From positions 248,001-312,000 of the forward strand of contig NZ_BMMH01000003.1 of assembly GCF_014645735.1 (NCBI RefSeq): DNA of 64,000 nucleotides, in the 5' to 3' direction. The position numbers and the translations under genes were made by a program. Origin of the DNA: Nocardia jinanensis (lineage in GTDB: Bacteria; Actinomycetota; Actinomycetes; Mycobacteriales; Mycobacteriaceae). The notes below the pieces were generated by a model, which was given only the letters and a program-made list of their open reading frames with translations, was not told where the DNA came from and made no database searches. This document shows, one piece after another, positions 44,149-56,024 of this stretch. Every line of letters starts with the position of its first letter. The first letter of the stretch is position 1.

Positions 44149-45527
44149 TGATCGGCACACCGAACCACTTCGCGCACGAGCATAAATCGGCTGCCACTTA
44201 CCTCGATGTCGCCGCGAACGACCACGGCGACGAGAAAGGGCTCCTCGTACACCGCGCACTGCAGCGCATCGAATCAGCCGAGCCCCATCTCGTCGAGATC
44301 GGCCCGGGCGGTGGTGCCGCGGTCGAATTCCTCGCGACGCGGGCAGCAAAAGAACCTCGGCCGCTACAGCTCACCTTGCTGGAGGCGCCCGGGGTTACCT
44401 CGACCTCACTCACGGACGCGATAGATCGGTTCAACGCGGTCGGGTCGTGTGTGCTGGTGCACGGGTGGGCTCAGGACATCGGGCGGCTGGTGCGGGAACC
44501 GGTCGACGTGATCAGCGCGTCGGCGCTGATGCACGAGGTCTACTCCTACGGTGGCGCCTACTCGGGACTGCACACGATGATGCGGACGCTGCCGACCGTG
44601 CTCCACCCCTACGGCTATTTCGTCTACCGCGACGTCTACGCAGTCGATGCGCCGAGCCTGCACGAGCGGGTCGTGCAGTCCTACAGCGCACAAGCATGGT
44701 TGCAGTTCTGGCGCATGTTCGTCCCGCATTACCTGCGTGAGGGAACACACCCGTACCACCATCACGACGACGAGGTCGTTGCCCGGCAGAACTCACGCAT
44801 CGTGCCGGTCGCGGAGCTGGACAGCCGGGTGTGCGCCGTGATCGAGGCACCGGTCGGGCTGTTCCGTGAAGTGCAACGGCACTACATCACCTGTCGCGAT
44901 CATGCCTGGCGTTCCGGGGTCCTCGGGTTCCGTCCCGTTCTCGACGGACCGCTGTCCGGTGACTGGATCGATTTCCGGGCCGGGCACAAACGAGTGCACT
45001 ACGCCCTGACGGAATCGGAATGGATGCCGGCGATGCGGCGGGCGAACCTGCTCGCTGTGAGCGAGCCGTTCGGCGATCATCACGTGATCGACGGGGATAT
45101 CTTCGACGCTGTCAGCGATGTAGCCCTCATGGCGTTCATGGCCGCGGCCGAACAGGGCGACGACGACTGTGCTCGAACATGGGATTCGTGGTTGACCCGG
45201 GAGGGAGGCGAGACCTACGCCTACCTCACCCTCGACGAGCTGCTGTCCTCGTTCGCGGTGCACTCGATCGAAGCCCATCCCGACCAGGACGCGGTCTTGA
45301 TGCCGGTGTCGGCCGACGATGTGTTCACCCGCGACCGGCGGTACTACAACCGGTTCCTCGCCCACAGGCTACCGAACCCGCTCACGGATGCGAAGCAAAT
45401 GGTGCTGTTCCAAAACATCCCGGTCAGCGACACCAACACTCTGCAACGCGGTCTCGCCACCCTGCAAACAATCTGCTCGAAGCCGACACTGGCTCGACTG
45501 CACACAGCTATTCACTGGAGAGGATGA
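44148..45527 (+). CDS. SAM-dependent methyltransferase of unknown substrate
   Basis: A 459-residue protein. Residues 48-56 (LVEIGPGGG) are class I methyltransferase motif I. The acidic strand is LTLLEAPGV, post-I HGWAQDI and motif IV DVISASALMHEVYSYGG. The N-terminal 210 residues therefore form a Rossmann methylase of the small-molecule/lipid type. The C-terminal 240 residues (HYLREGTHPYHHHDDEV, REVQRHYITCRDHAW) contain a His-rich segment and no motif I know. ATG 44148 is used because it overlaps the membrane-peptide stop; GTG 44139 is an alternative. The CYTH gene follows 7 bases later. Confidence 0.65.
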   Translation: MIGTPNHFAHEHKSAATYLDVAANDHGDEKGLLVHRALQRIESAEPHLVEIGPGGGAAVEFLATRAAKEPRPLQLTLLEAPGVTSTSLTDAIDRFNAVGSCVLVHGWAQDIGRLVREPVDVISASALMHEVYSYGGAYSGLHTMMRTLPTVLHPYGYFVYRDVYAVDAPSLHERVVQSYSAQAWLQFWRMFVPHYLREGTHPYHHHDDEVVARQNSRIVPVAELDSRVCAVIEAPVGLFREVQRHYITCRDHAWRSGVLGFRPVLDGPLSGDWIDFRAGHKRVHYALTESEWMPAMRRANLLAVSEPFGDHHVIDGDIFDAVSDVALMAFMAAAEQGDDDCARTWDSWLTREGGETYAYLTLDELLSSFAVHSIEAHPDQDAVLMPVSADDVFTRDRRYYNRFLAHRLPNPLTDAKQMVLFQNIPVSDTNTLQRGLATLQTICSKPTLARLHTAIHWRG

Positions 45528-45534
45528 TCCCCAC

Positions 45535-46131
45535 ATGGAATTGATCGAGGTCGAACGCAAACGCGAACTCGCCGACAGCGAAGCCCTGCGCTGCCGCCTC
45601 GCCGAACTCGGCTACCGCGAGACCAGCTCGCTGACCGAAGTCGACACCTACTACAGCCGCCCTGATATCGACTACATGGAAACCGTCGAATGCCTGCGAG
45701 TACGTCAGCGCGACGGCTTCGCCGAGGTCACCTACAAGCCACCGTCCAGCACAGCAACCCATTCCGATCGCGATGTGATCGCGAAGCGGGAAACCAACGT
45801 TCACCTTGCCGACACCGGCCAAGCCGACGCGGCGAACGCCCTGCTCGCCGCGATCGGCATGGTCGAACTCGTGCGGGTCGAGAAGGCGCGCACCATCTAC
45901 CGGCACCCCGACCAAGACGAGACGCTGGTCAGCATCGACATCGTCACCGGTGCCGGCGCGTTCCTCGAAACCGAGGTCCTCGCCACCGACAGTAATGCCG
46001 CAGCCGCCCACCTCGGGAACATCGAACACGCGATCGGCGTATCCACCTACCCGGTAGTGCGCCTGCCATACCGAGATCTCGTGATGCAGGCGTGCACAAC
46101 GACCCAACGGCGGAAACGATCGCTTACGTGA
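45535..46131 (+). CDS. CYTH-domain protein, class IV adenylate-cyclase/triphosphatase type
   Basis: A 198-residue CYTH (triphosphate tunnel) protein. The signature ExExK is ELIEVERKREL (Glu5, Glu7, Lys9). Later charged strands follow the tunnel pattern: ECLRVRQRDGFAEVTYKPP, DRDVIAKRETNVH, VEKARTIYR, SIDIVTGAGAFLETEVLA. CYTH members act as adenylate cyclases (CyaB type), thiamine triphosphatases or polyphosphatases; a nucleotide triphosphate substrate is expected, but which is not shown. It is the last gene of the rightward unit, 7 bases after the methyltransferase. It converges on accD6. Confidence 0.72.
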   Translation: MELIEVERKRELADSEALRCRLAELGYRETSSLTEVDTYYSRPDIDYMETVECLRVRQRDGFAEVTYKPPSSTATHSDRDVIAKRETNVHLADTGQADAANALLAAIGMVELVRVEKARTIYRHPDQDETLVSIDIVTGAGAFLETEVLATDSNAAAAHLGNIEHAIGVSTYPVVRLPYRDLVMQACTTTQRRKRSLT

Positions 46132-46175
46132 TGGCCTCGTTGCTCAGCAACGGCCCGCTCGGTCCCCCCACAAGA

Positions 46176-47609
46176 TCACAGTGGGATGTTCTTGTGGTGG
46201 CTCGGCCGTGAAGGGGCCGCGGCCAGCGCCGCGGCGATCTTGCTGCGGGTGTGGGCCGGGTCGATGACCTCGTCCACGACCCCGATCGCGACCGCCCGGT
46301 CCACCCCGCCCGCGATGGCTTCGTGTTCGGCCGTGAGCCGCTCGTGCAGCGCCTCCCGCTCTTCCTCGGATGCGGCGGCGAGAGCCTTCTTGTGCAAGAT
46401 GCCGACCGCGGCTTTCGCGCCCATCACCGCGACCTCCGAGCCCGGCCAGGCGTAGACCGCGGTGGCACCCAGCGAACGGGCGTTCATCGCGATGTAGGCG
46501 CCGCCGTAGATCTTGCGGGTGACCAGGGTGACCCGCGGGACCCGCGCCTCGGCGAACGCGTGCAGCAGTTTGGCGCCGCGCCGGACCACACCGTCCCATT
46601 CCTGGCCGACGCCGGGCAGGTAGCCGGGGACGTCGGTGATCACGACCAGCGGGATACCGAAGGCATCGCAGAGCCGGACGAACCGGGCCGCCTTCTCGGC
46701 GCTCTTGGAGTCCAGGCAGCCGCCGAGCCGCAGTGGGTTGTTGGCCAGGACGCCGACGGTGCGGCCGGCCAGCCGGCCGAGGCCGGTCACCATGGAGCGG
46801 GCGTAACCGCCCTGCAGTTCTTCGAAGCTGGATTCGCCGTCGACATTGTCGAGCAGTTCGTGCACCAGCGGTTTGACGTCGTAGGCGCGTTTGGCCGAGG
46901 CAGGCAGCAGGGCCAGCAGATCGACGTCCCCGTGTTCGGCGGCGCGGAGGTCGAATTCGCCCTGTTCGGCGAACATCGACACCAGTCGGCGGGCGCGGTG
47001 CACCGCGTCGGCCTCGTCATCGGCGACGATATGGGTGACACCCGATTTCTTGCCGTGGGTTTCCGGGCCGCCGAGGGTGGCCATATCCACCTGTTCGCCG
47101 GTGACACTGCGCACCACATCGGGCCCGGTCACGAAAACGCGTCCTTCGGGGGCCATGATCACGATATCGGTGAGCGCGGGGCCGTAGGCGGCGCCGCCCG
47201 CGGCGAAGCCGAGCACCACCGAGATCTGGGGAACCTGGCCGGAGGCGCGGACCATCGCTTCGAAGACCTGGCCGACCGCGTGCAGGGCCTCCACGCCCTC
47301 GGCCAGCCGCGCCCCACCGGAATGCCAGAGACCGACCACGGGCGCACCGGAATCGATGGCGGTGTCGATCGCGTCGACGATATGTTTGCAGCCCTCCACG
47401 CCCATCGCGCCACCCATCACGGTGGCATCGGAGCAGTAGGCGACGGTTCGGACACCGTCGACCTCACCGACCGCCGCGAGCACACCCGACTTGTCGCGCG
47501 GGTGCAGCGGCAGAACGGTCCCGGAGTCGAAGAAGCGTTGTAGCCGTCCGAGGGGATCACGCGGATCGGTCGCAGTTTCCTGATGGCGGGCCGGAGCGAT
47601 AATCGTCAT
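46176..47609 (-). CDS. accD6: Acyl-CoA carboxylase beta subunit, AccD6 type
   Basis: A 477-residue carboxyltransferase subunit that makes malonyl-CoA for FAS-II/mycolate synthesis. Visible are WHSGGARLAEGVEALHAVGQVFEAM (acyl-CoA-binding half), FAAGGAAYGPALTD (oxyanion Gly pair), RKIYGGAYIAMN (biotin-side oxyanion) and the AVYAWPGSEVAVMG block. ATG 47609 follows GAGGAG. It is the last gene of the fabD-acpM-kasA-accD6 group, separated from kasA by 123 bases containing a strong hairpin. In mycobacteria accD6 is in the same position. Confidence 0.94.
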   Translation of the reverse strand: MTIIAPARHQETATDPRDPLGRLQRFFDSGTVLPLHPRDKSGVLAAVGEVDGVRTVAYCSDATVMGGAMGVEGCKHIVDAIDTAIDSGAPVVGLWHSGGARLAEGVEALHAVGQVFEAMVRASGQVPQISVVLGFAAGGAAYGPALTDIVIMAPEGRVFVTGPDVVRSVTGEQVDMATLGGPETHGKKSGVTHIVADDEADAVHRARRLVSMFAEQGEFDLRAAEHGDVDLLALLPASAKRAYDVKPLVHELLDNVDGESSFEELQGGYARSMVTGLGRLAGRTVGVLANNPLRLGGCLDSKSAEKAARFVRLCDAFGIPLVVITDVPGYLPGVGQEWDGVVRRGAKLLHAFAEARVPRVTLVTRKIYGGAYIAMNARSLGATAVYAWPGSEVAVMGAKAAVGILHKKALAAASEEEREALHERLTAEHEAIAGGVDRAVAIGVVDEVIDPAHTRSKIAAALAAAPSRPSHHKNIPL

Positions 47610-47663
47610 CGCGTTGTCTCCTCGAAGATGTGTGCCCGAAGCGCGGGCCACTGTTGTCGAAGC

Positions 47664-47700
47664 CCGGACGGGGCCGCCCGGATGAACCCGGCGGCCCCGT
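47664..47700 (-). terminator. Perfect hairpin between kasA and accD6
   Basis: A 13-bp perfect stem GGACGGGGCCGCC / GGCGGCCCCGTCC with an 11-base loop, in the gap between two genes of the same direction. It should terminate or attenuate transcription from kasA into accD6, lowering accD6 message unless an extra promoter exists. Confidence 0.6.
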
Positions 47701-47731
47701 CCATGGGTCGTCGAACTGTTCGGAAGGACCG

Positions 47732-48982
47732 TCAGGCCCGACCGAAGGCGAGCGCGACATTGTGCCCACCGAAACCGAACGAATTGTTGATCGCGTACTC
47801 GATCTCCTGGCGCCGCGCTTCGCCGGCGACCACATCGAGGTCGATCTCGGGATCCTGGTTCTCCAGGTTCAGGGTGGGCGGCACGATACCGTCCCGGATG
47901 GCCATCACGGTGAGCACGGACTCCAGCGCACCGACAGCGCCGATCGAATGCCCGAGCGCCGATTTGGGCGCGTAGACCGAGGCGTGGTTGCCGACGGCCT
48001 TGTTGATCGCCCGCGCCTCGGCGGTATCGCCGATCGGAGTGGCGGTGGCGTGTGCGTTGATATGGGTGATGTCCTTCTTGGACAGACCCGCGGTCTGCAT
48101 GGCCCGGGTCATGGCGCGGGCGGCGCCCGTGCCCTCGGGGTCGGGTGCGACCAGGTGGAAGCCGTCGGAGGTGATACCGGCGCCCAGCAGACGAGCGTGG
48201 ATGGTGGCACCGCGGGCCTTGGCGTGCTCCTCGGTCTCGATGACCATGAGCGCACCGGCCTCGCCGAAGACGAATCCGTCACGATCCTTGTCGAAGGGAC
48301 GCGAGGCGCCCTTCGGATCGTCGTTACGGGTGCTCATCGCACGCATCATGGTGAACGCGGCGATCGGCACAGCGTCGATGAAACCCTCGACACCGCCGGT
48401 GACGACCATATCGGCGTCACCCATGACGATCATGCGCCATGCGTTGGCGATACCTTCGGAGCCCGACGAGCACGCCGAGACCGGAGTGACCACTCCTGCC
48501 CTGGCCTTCAGCTCGAGACCGACGACGGCGGACGGCCCGTTCGGCATGACCATCTGAACAGCGAGCGGCGAGATCTTGCGATAGCCCCCGTTCTTCAGCT
48601 TGTCGACCGAATCGATGAGCGCGTCACCGCCACCTAGTCCAGTGCCGATGGCCACACCCAGCCGGTCCGGATCGACCTCTGGGCTGCCCGCGTTGCGCCA
48701 GACCTCGCGGCCGAGCACGGTGGCGAGCTGCTCGACGTAGGCCATCCGCCGGATCTCGACCCGGCTCAGCAGCGTATCGGGACGAACCTTCAGGTGGCCG
48801 CCGATACGGACCGGTAGATCGTATTCCTCGACGAAGGAATCCTCGAGAACGTCGATACCGCTCTCGCCGTTGAGGAGACCCTTCCACGTCGCATCGACGT
48901 CACCCGCGATCGACGTGGACGCCGCCAGGCTCGTGACGACGACGTTCGGGAAGTTCCCGTTCAAGGTGGAAGGAGTGGTCAC
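47732..48982 (-). CDS. kasA: Beta-ketoacyl-ACP synthase II for mycolate elongation (KasA)
   Basis: A 416-residue condensing enzyme, the exact length of mycobacterial KasA. The catalytic triad is present: Cys in SACSSGSEG, His in [11 protein letters not shown] and His in LGHSIGAVG; the Phe gate appears as [10 protein letters not shown]. It condenses malonyl-AcpM with meromycolate precursors. Only one Kas gene is seen, whereas M. tuberculosis has kasA and kasB in tandem, so here one enzyme may serve both steps or a second copy lies elsewhere. Note NAHATAT where kasA of Mtb has NAHGTAT. GTG 48982 is the start, 10 bases after acpM. Confidence 0.95.
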   Translation of the reverse strand: MTTPSTLNGNFPNVVVTSLAASTSIAGDVDATWKGLLNGESGIDVLEDSFVEEYDLPVRIGGHLKVRPDTLLSRVEIRRMAYVEQLATVLGREVWRNAGSPEVDPDRLGVAIGTGLGGGDALIDSVDKLKNGGYRKISPLAVQMVMPNGPSAVVGLELKARAGVVTPVSACSSGSEGIANAWRMIVMGDADMVVTGGVEGFIDAVPIAAFTMMRAMSTRNDDPKGASRPFDKDRDGFVFGEAGALMVIETEEHAKARGATIHARLLGAGITSDGFHLVAPDPEGTGAARAMTRAMQTAGLSKKDITHINAHATATPIGDTAEARAINKAVGNHASVYAPKSALGHSIGAVGALESVLTVMAIRDGIVPPTLNLENQDPEIDLDVVAGEARRQEIEYAINNSFGFGGHNVALAFGRA

Positions 48983-48992
48983 GGTGTCGGCC

Positions 48993-49295
48993 CTACTCGG
49001 CGCTGTCGAACTTGGCCTTGAGCTCAGCGGCGGTGTCAGCGTTCTCCGCCTCGAGCTTCTGGATGTAGTTGACGGCGTCGCCGACCGTCTTCAGGCTGGC
49101 CAGATCCTCGTCCGGGATCTTCACCCCGTACTTGTCCTCGGTCTGAACCGCGATCTCGACCATGGACAGCGAGTCGATGTCCAGGTCATCGACGAAGGAC
49201 TTCTCGACAGTCACCTCGGAGGGTTCGATACCCGTAACCTCTTCGATGATCTTGCCGAGTTCCTCGACGATTTGTTCCTGGGTCAGAGCGGCCAC
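48993..49295 (-). CDS. acpM: Meromycolate extension acyl carrier protein
   Basis: A 100-residue acyl carrier protein. The phosphopantetheine serine is Ser42 in [13 protein letters not shown]. The long C-terminal tail ([19 protein letters not shown]) beyond the ACP four-helix core is the AcpM feature of mycolate producers. GTG 49295 is preceded by GAAGGGAG. It lies directly upstream of kasA. Confidence 0.96.
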   Translation of the reverse strand: MAALTQEQIVEELGKIIEEVTGIEPSEVTVEKSFVDDLDIDSLSMVEIAVQTEDKYGVKIPDEDLASLKTVGDAVNYIQKLEAENADTAAELKAKFDSAE

Positions 49296-49422
49296 TTCGT
49301 GGCTCCCTTCTAGTTTTCTCGGGTAGGGCTGTACATATTTCTTCGGGCCGAATCGACGTACGGTTACGCCGCTCGGTGCCGTGCTCCCGCGAGGGTTCGT
49401 GGGAAACACGGCCGTAGGCAAG

Positions 49423-50337
49423 CTAGCCGGAGCTCGTGAGCTCGGCCAGCGCGGGGATGTCTTCCGGGGTCTTCAGCGCCAGGTTCGGGGTGCCTTTGAG
49501 CTCCCGTTTGGCGATTCCGACGAGGGTTCCCGCCGGTGGCAACTCCGCCACCGCCGAGACGCCGGACTGCCGGACGGTTTCGGTGCACAGGTCCCACCGG
49601 ACGGGCCGGGTGACCTGCGCGGCGAGCTTAGCCACCGCGTCCGCGCCGGACTCGACCGGCTTGCCGTCGGAGTTCGACAGCAGCGGGCGGACCGGCTCGT
49701 GCGGGGTGATCTCGGCGATCGCCGCCGCTACCGCCTTCTGCGCAGGAGCCATGAACTCGGTGTGGAACGCGCCCGCTACGGGAAGCGCCCGTACCCGGGC
49801 CTTCTCCGGCGGGTTCGCGGCCAGTTCGGCCAGTGCGTCCAGGCGGCCCGCCGCCACGATCTGTCCGGTGGCGTTGCGGTTGGCCGGGACCAGTTCCAGT
49901 TCTTCGAGCCGTGCCAGCACAGCGGCCTCGTCGCCGCCGAGCACCGCGGACATACCGGTCGGCTCCAGCGCGCACGCCTTCGCCATTTCGGCACCGCGGA
50001 TGGCTGCCAGCGTAACTGCTTGGTCGGCAGAGATCACGCCGGCGACCGCCGCGGCGGCGAGTTCGCCCACCGAATGGCCCGCCACGATGGTGTCGGCCGG
50101 TACCCGCTTCTCGCCGATCTCGGCGAAGGCGAGCAGCGCGGCGGCCACCACGAGAGGCTGGGTCACCGCGGTATCGGTGATCTCTTCGGCGGTCGCTTCG
50201 GTACCGAGCCGGATCAGATCCAGGCCGGATTCCTTCGACCACAGTGCGAGCCGGTCACGGGCGCCCGGCCGGTCGAGCCAGGGCGCGAGCATGCCGGGTG
50301 TCTGAGAGCCCTGTCCAGGGGTGAACAATGCGATCAC
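49423..50337 (-). CDS. fabD: Malonyl-CoA:ACP transacylase
   Basis: A 304-residue enzyme that loads malonyl groups on AcpM. The family's GQGSQTPGML start, the nucleophile Ser89 in GHSVGE, the substrate Arg region RGAEMAKA and the catalytic His in AGAFHTEFM are all present. GTG 50337 starts the protein at the strand before GQGSQ. It is the first gene of the fabD-acpM-kasA-accD6 series, with the pucR gene upstream in the same direction across 128 bases that presumably hold the operon promoter. Confidence 0.95.
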   Translation of the reverse strand: MIALFTPGQGSQTPGMLAPWLDRPGARDRLALWSKESGLDLIRLGTEATAEEITDTAVTQPLVVAAALLAFAEIGEKRVPADTIVAGHSVGELAAAAVAGVISADQAVTLAAIRGAEMAKACALEPTGMSAVLGGDEAAVLARLEELELVPANRNATGQIVAAGRLDALAELAANPPEKARVRALPVAGAFHTEFMAPAQKAVAAAIAEITPHEPVRPLLSNSDGKPVESGADAVAKLAAQVTRPVRWDLCTETVRQSGVSAVAELPPAGTLVGIAKRELKGTPNLALKTPEDIPALAELTSSG

Positions 50338-50465
50338 GTACCTAAGAAAACACTGTGAGACCGCATTCGCGAGATGTCGACGTGAATAGACCTTGCCGAC
50401 AGCTTTTGTATGGTCTCCACAAAAGCCCGCGTGGGGTGTCCGGATCGACCGAATCGGGGTCGGCG

Positions 50466-51800
50466 TTACAGTCCGTCTTTGTCCACTGGGACAAAAGAGT
50501 CGTCTGATGCCGGTGTTGACGGTTCGTTACGAATTCGTGTCAAACGACCTACTGTGGCGGCGATTCGTAACACATACGCATCCCGCGGATTCAGCGGATC
50601 CCGACCGGTTACTTCCCCGATCCGCTTCAGGCGATACCGCACCGTATTTGGATGAACGTACAGTTGACGCGCGCACATCTCTACGGCACCGCCACACTCC
50701 AAGTAGGCATCCAGGGTGTCCGCCAGGGCGGAACCGGCAGAAGCCAACGGAAGGACAAGGTACTCGACGAGAGCGTCGACCGCAGCTCGATCGCCGAGCA
50801 GAGCTCGTTCGGGTAGTAGCTCCATGGCGTGTACCGGGCGCGGCGCCTCTCGCCAGCCGATCACGGCCTCCATCCCGGCGAGCGCCTCCAGGGCACTGCT
50901 GTGCGCGGCCCCCAGAGTGCGCGTGGTCGGTCCGATCACCACCGGGCCGTCCGAGAACGCCTCGGTGAGCAGATCGGCCATGAACGGCGAATTGTGCAGC
51001 GCGTCGCCCAGTGTGCCGCTCACCACCATCACCAGGCGCGCCCCCTGGACGACCGCCAGCGCCGCCCGGCCGTGCCGGGCCGCGATGGTGTGCACCGCGC
51101 CGACCACCGAAACACCCTGGTCGCGCGGCGGAGTACCCACGAGCACCGTCGCGGGGGTAGTCGCGTCCCAGTTCAGCGTCGCCGCCCGGGAGAGCATGTC
51201 GGGGCCGGTGTCACCGCGCACCACCGCGTCCACCACCAGAGCCTCGAGCCGGGTATCCCAGGCACCCCGGGATTCGGCCGCGCTGGCGTACACCGAGGCG
51301 GCCGCGAAACCGAGCTCACGCCCGTATCGCAGCACCGCCTCGGTGAGCGCGACCAGCTGCCGGTCGTTACGCGCCAGCGCGGGCAGCCACTGTTCGAAGA
51401 ACTCCATGGCCACCCGGACCATGTCCACGGTCTGGCGCAGCGTCAGCCGCCGCGCCAGATCCTGCGGGATGACCTGGAAGGCATCCAGGCTGAACCGGAT
51501 ATCGCTGTCCGGGTCCTGGAGCCATTCCAGGAAGTTGACCACCGCGGTCTGCACCAGCATCTGGACACCGGCGCGTTGCGCGGCGTCCAGATCGGCGAAG
51601 AACGGCAACCGGTCCTGCATCGACCCGACGGCTTCGGTGGACAGCCGCCCGGAGAACTGCTTGACGCGCTTGAGCAGTGTGTCCGGCAAGGGGTCGCGGT
51701 TCTGCCGGTTCGGCGACAGCGCGCCGGTGGGCAGATACACCTCGTGCTCGTTGGAGCCCTCGGTGACCCGGCGCGGACGCGGTGGTCTGCGTTCGATCAT
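50466..51800 (-). CDS. PucR-family transcriptional regulator
   Basis: A 444-residue regulator. The C-terminal PucR helix-turn-helix is LDAYLECGGAVEMCARQLYVHPNTVRYRLKRIGEVTGRDPLNP (about residues 370-415), preceded by a GGDEF-related central domain. This matches Rv2242, which lies between aceE and fabD and is thought to influence the fatty-acid genes. ATG 51800 is 10 bases after the aceE stop, so it is cotranscribed with aceE. A large open frame of over 1200 codons runs on the opposite strand across this gene and aceE; it is a high-GC shadow. Confidence 0.92.
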   Translation of the reverse strand: MIERRPPRPRRVTEGSNEHEVYLPTGALSPNRQNRDPLPDTLLKRVKQFSGRLSTEAVGSMQDRLPFFADLDAAQRAGVQMLVQTAVVNFLEWLQDPDSDIRFSLDAFQVIPQDLARRLTLRQTVDMVRVAMEFFEQWLPALARNDRQLVALTEAVLRYGRELGFAAASVYASAAESRGAWDTRLEALVVDAVVRGDTGPDMLSRAATLNWDATTPATVLVGTPPRDQGVSVVGAVHTIAARHGRAALAVVQGARLVMVVSGTLGDALHNSPFMADLLTEAFSDGPVVIGPTTRTLGAAHSSALEALAGMEAVIGWREAPRPVHAMELLPERALLGDRAAVDALVEYLVLPLASAGSALADTLDAYLECGGAVEMCARQLYVHPNTVRYRLKRIGEVTGRDPLNPRDAYVLRIAATVGRLTRIRNEPSTPASDDSFVPVDKDGL

Positions 51801-51810
51801 CGAACCGCCG

Positions 51811-54663
<2,853 letters not shown>

Positions 54664-54855
54664 AACTGCTCCTCGTACAGGGGGTGGTCGAGCTGATGGC
54701 TGCGGTGACCCCGAGTGGCCCGCTGGTGTGCGGATCACCCGTGACGACTATTCCGGGCGCGCACGCATCCTCGCGTGGCACGTCCCACATCATCATGTCA
54801 GTCGCCGATCCAGTACCGTTCGACAGGCAGCGGTTACCGAGGAGTCGGGAGGACG

Positions 54856-55410
54856 ATGGAAGGGCTGGACCCGCGCCGTTTCGGACTGGTTTGCGCCGCG
54901 GCGGCACTGGTCGCCGGCGCCACCGTGGCCGGCTGCGCTCAGCAGGTCGAAGGTATCGCGACGCCGAATGCGGCCGAGGCGACCTCCTACCGGGCAGACG
55001 CGTCATCCTCATCCGCCGCCGCGACGTCGTCGCAGGTCGCGGCCGCCCGTGACAAAGCCATCTCCGACAACTGCACTCTATTCCCCGGCGTCACCGGCAT
55101 CGGCGTGAGCAAGTACAACGAGTTCGTCGACGCGCACGACAACAACGCGCCCGATTACGACGCCAAACGCGACGGCGCGGTCACCGCGCTCGACGACGCG
55201 GCCGATCAGGTCGAGGGCGGAGTGAACACCGCGGGCGCTCAGCTGCCCGAGGAGTTGAAGACGAAGTTCGTCGCCTACGTGGACGCCGCCCGCGCCCTCT
55301 CCAAGGCCACCCGGGAGATGACCTACACCTCCCCGGTGGGTCCGCTCAACGATGCGAGCAAGCGCGTGAACGACGCGCGCAACGCGGTGCGCGATGCCTG
55401 CCCCAGCTGA
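54856..55410 (+). CDS. Small lipoprotein, Rv2240c-like
   Basis: A 184-residue exported protein. The signal (RRFGLVCAAAALVAGATVA) ends in a Val-Ala-Gly-Cys lipobox, followed by a Ser/Ala linker and a 130-residue helical domain (SKYNEFVDAHDNNAPDYDAKRDGAV, VNTAGAQLPEELKTKFVAYVDAARALSKATREM). The two cysteines NCTLF and RDACPS could form a disulfide across the domain. It matches the protein found next to aceE in mycobacteria; function unknown. A GGGAGGA site precedes ATG 54856. Confidence 0.82.
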   Translation: MEGLDPRRFGLVCAAAALVAGATVAGCAQQVEGIATPNAAEATSYRADASSSSAAATSSQVAAARDKAISDNCTLFPGVTGIGVSKYNEFVDAHDNNAPDYDAKRDGAVTALDDAADQVEGGVNTAGAQLPEELKTKFVAYVDAARALSKATREMTYTSPVGPLNDASKRVNDARNAVRDACPS

Positions 55411-55539
55411 CCCGGATCGCCCGTCACCAGGGTTTTCTCGCGACATCGGAAATTCGATCTACCCGATCGGCTTGCGTTAGGGCCGATAACCATGTTCGCT
55501 TGCAGGTATCTGTAGTCGGGAGTTGAGGAGGACACCACC

Positions 55540-55962
55540 GTGGTCGCCGCGGCGGACGCGCAGAATTACGCAGAGAAGCTCGGCATCACCCACGGCTTGG
55601 TCGTTCAGGAGCTGGGCTGGGACGAGGACACCAACGACGACCTCCGGGCCGACGTCGAAGAGACCTCCGGCAGTGAACTGCTGGACGAGGGCTCCGACGA
55701 GGTCATCGATGTCGTACTGCTGTGGTGGCGGGACGGCGACGGCGACCTGGTCGACCAGCTGATGGAAGCCATCGGCCCACTTGCCGACGAGGGTTTCATC
55801 TGGGTGCTGACCCCCAAAACCGGTAATGACGGCCATGTCGATCCCAGTGAGATCGCCGAGGCCGCACCCACCGCCGGTCTCACCCAGACCTCGGCCATCA
55901 AACTCGGCGAATGGTCCGCCAGCCGTCTGGTGCAGCCCAAGGCACCCACCAAGCAGCGCTGA
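55540..55962 (+). CDS. DUF3052 protein
   Basis: A 140-residue acidic protein with the DUF3052 pattern: YAEKLGITHGLVVQELGWDEDTNDDLR at the start, DEVIDVVLLWWRDGDGDLVDQLMEA in the middle and FIWVLTPKTG before the end. It corresponds to Rv2239c, always next to ahpE, with no established function. GTG 55540 follows GAGGAGG. A perfect hairpin (55978-56004) separates it from ahpE. Confidence 0.9.
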   Translation: MVAAADAQNYAEKLGITHGLVVQELGWDEDTNDDLRADVEETSGSELLDEGSDEVIDVVLLWWRDGDGDLVDQLMEAIGPLADEGFIWVLTPKTGNDGHVDPSEIAEAAPTAGLTQTSAIKLGEWSASRLVQPKAPTKQR

Positions 55963-55977
55963 GCCGCCCATAGTTGT

Positions 55978-56004
55978 CCGCGCACCCCCCAGCGGGGTGC
56001 GCGG
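55978..56004 (+). terminator. Hairpin between DUF3052 and ahpE genes
   Basis: A perfect 11-bp stem CCGCGCACCCC / GGGGTGCGCGG with a 5-base loop, 16 bases after the DUF3052 stop and 11 bases before the ahpE ribosome site. It may terminate the first gene or shape the ahpE leader. Confidence 0.6.
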
Positions 56005-56024
56005 CCCGAGATTCGGAGGATCTT

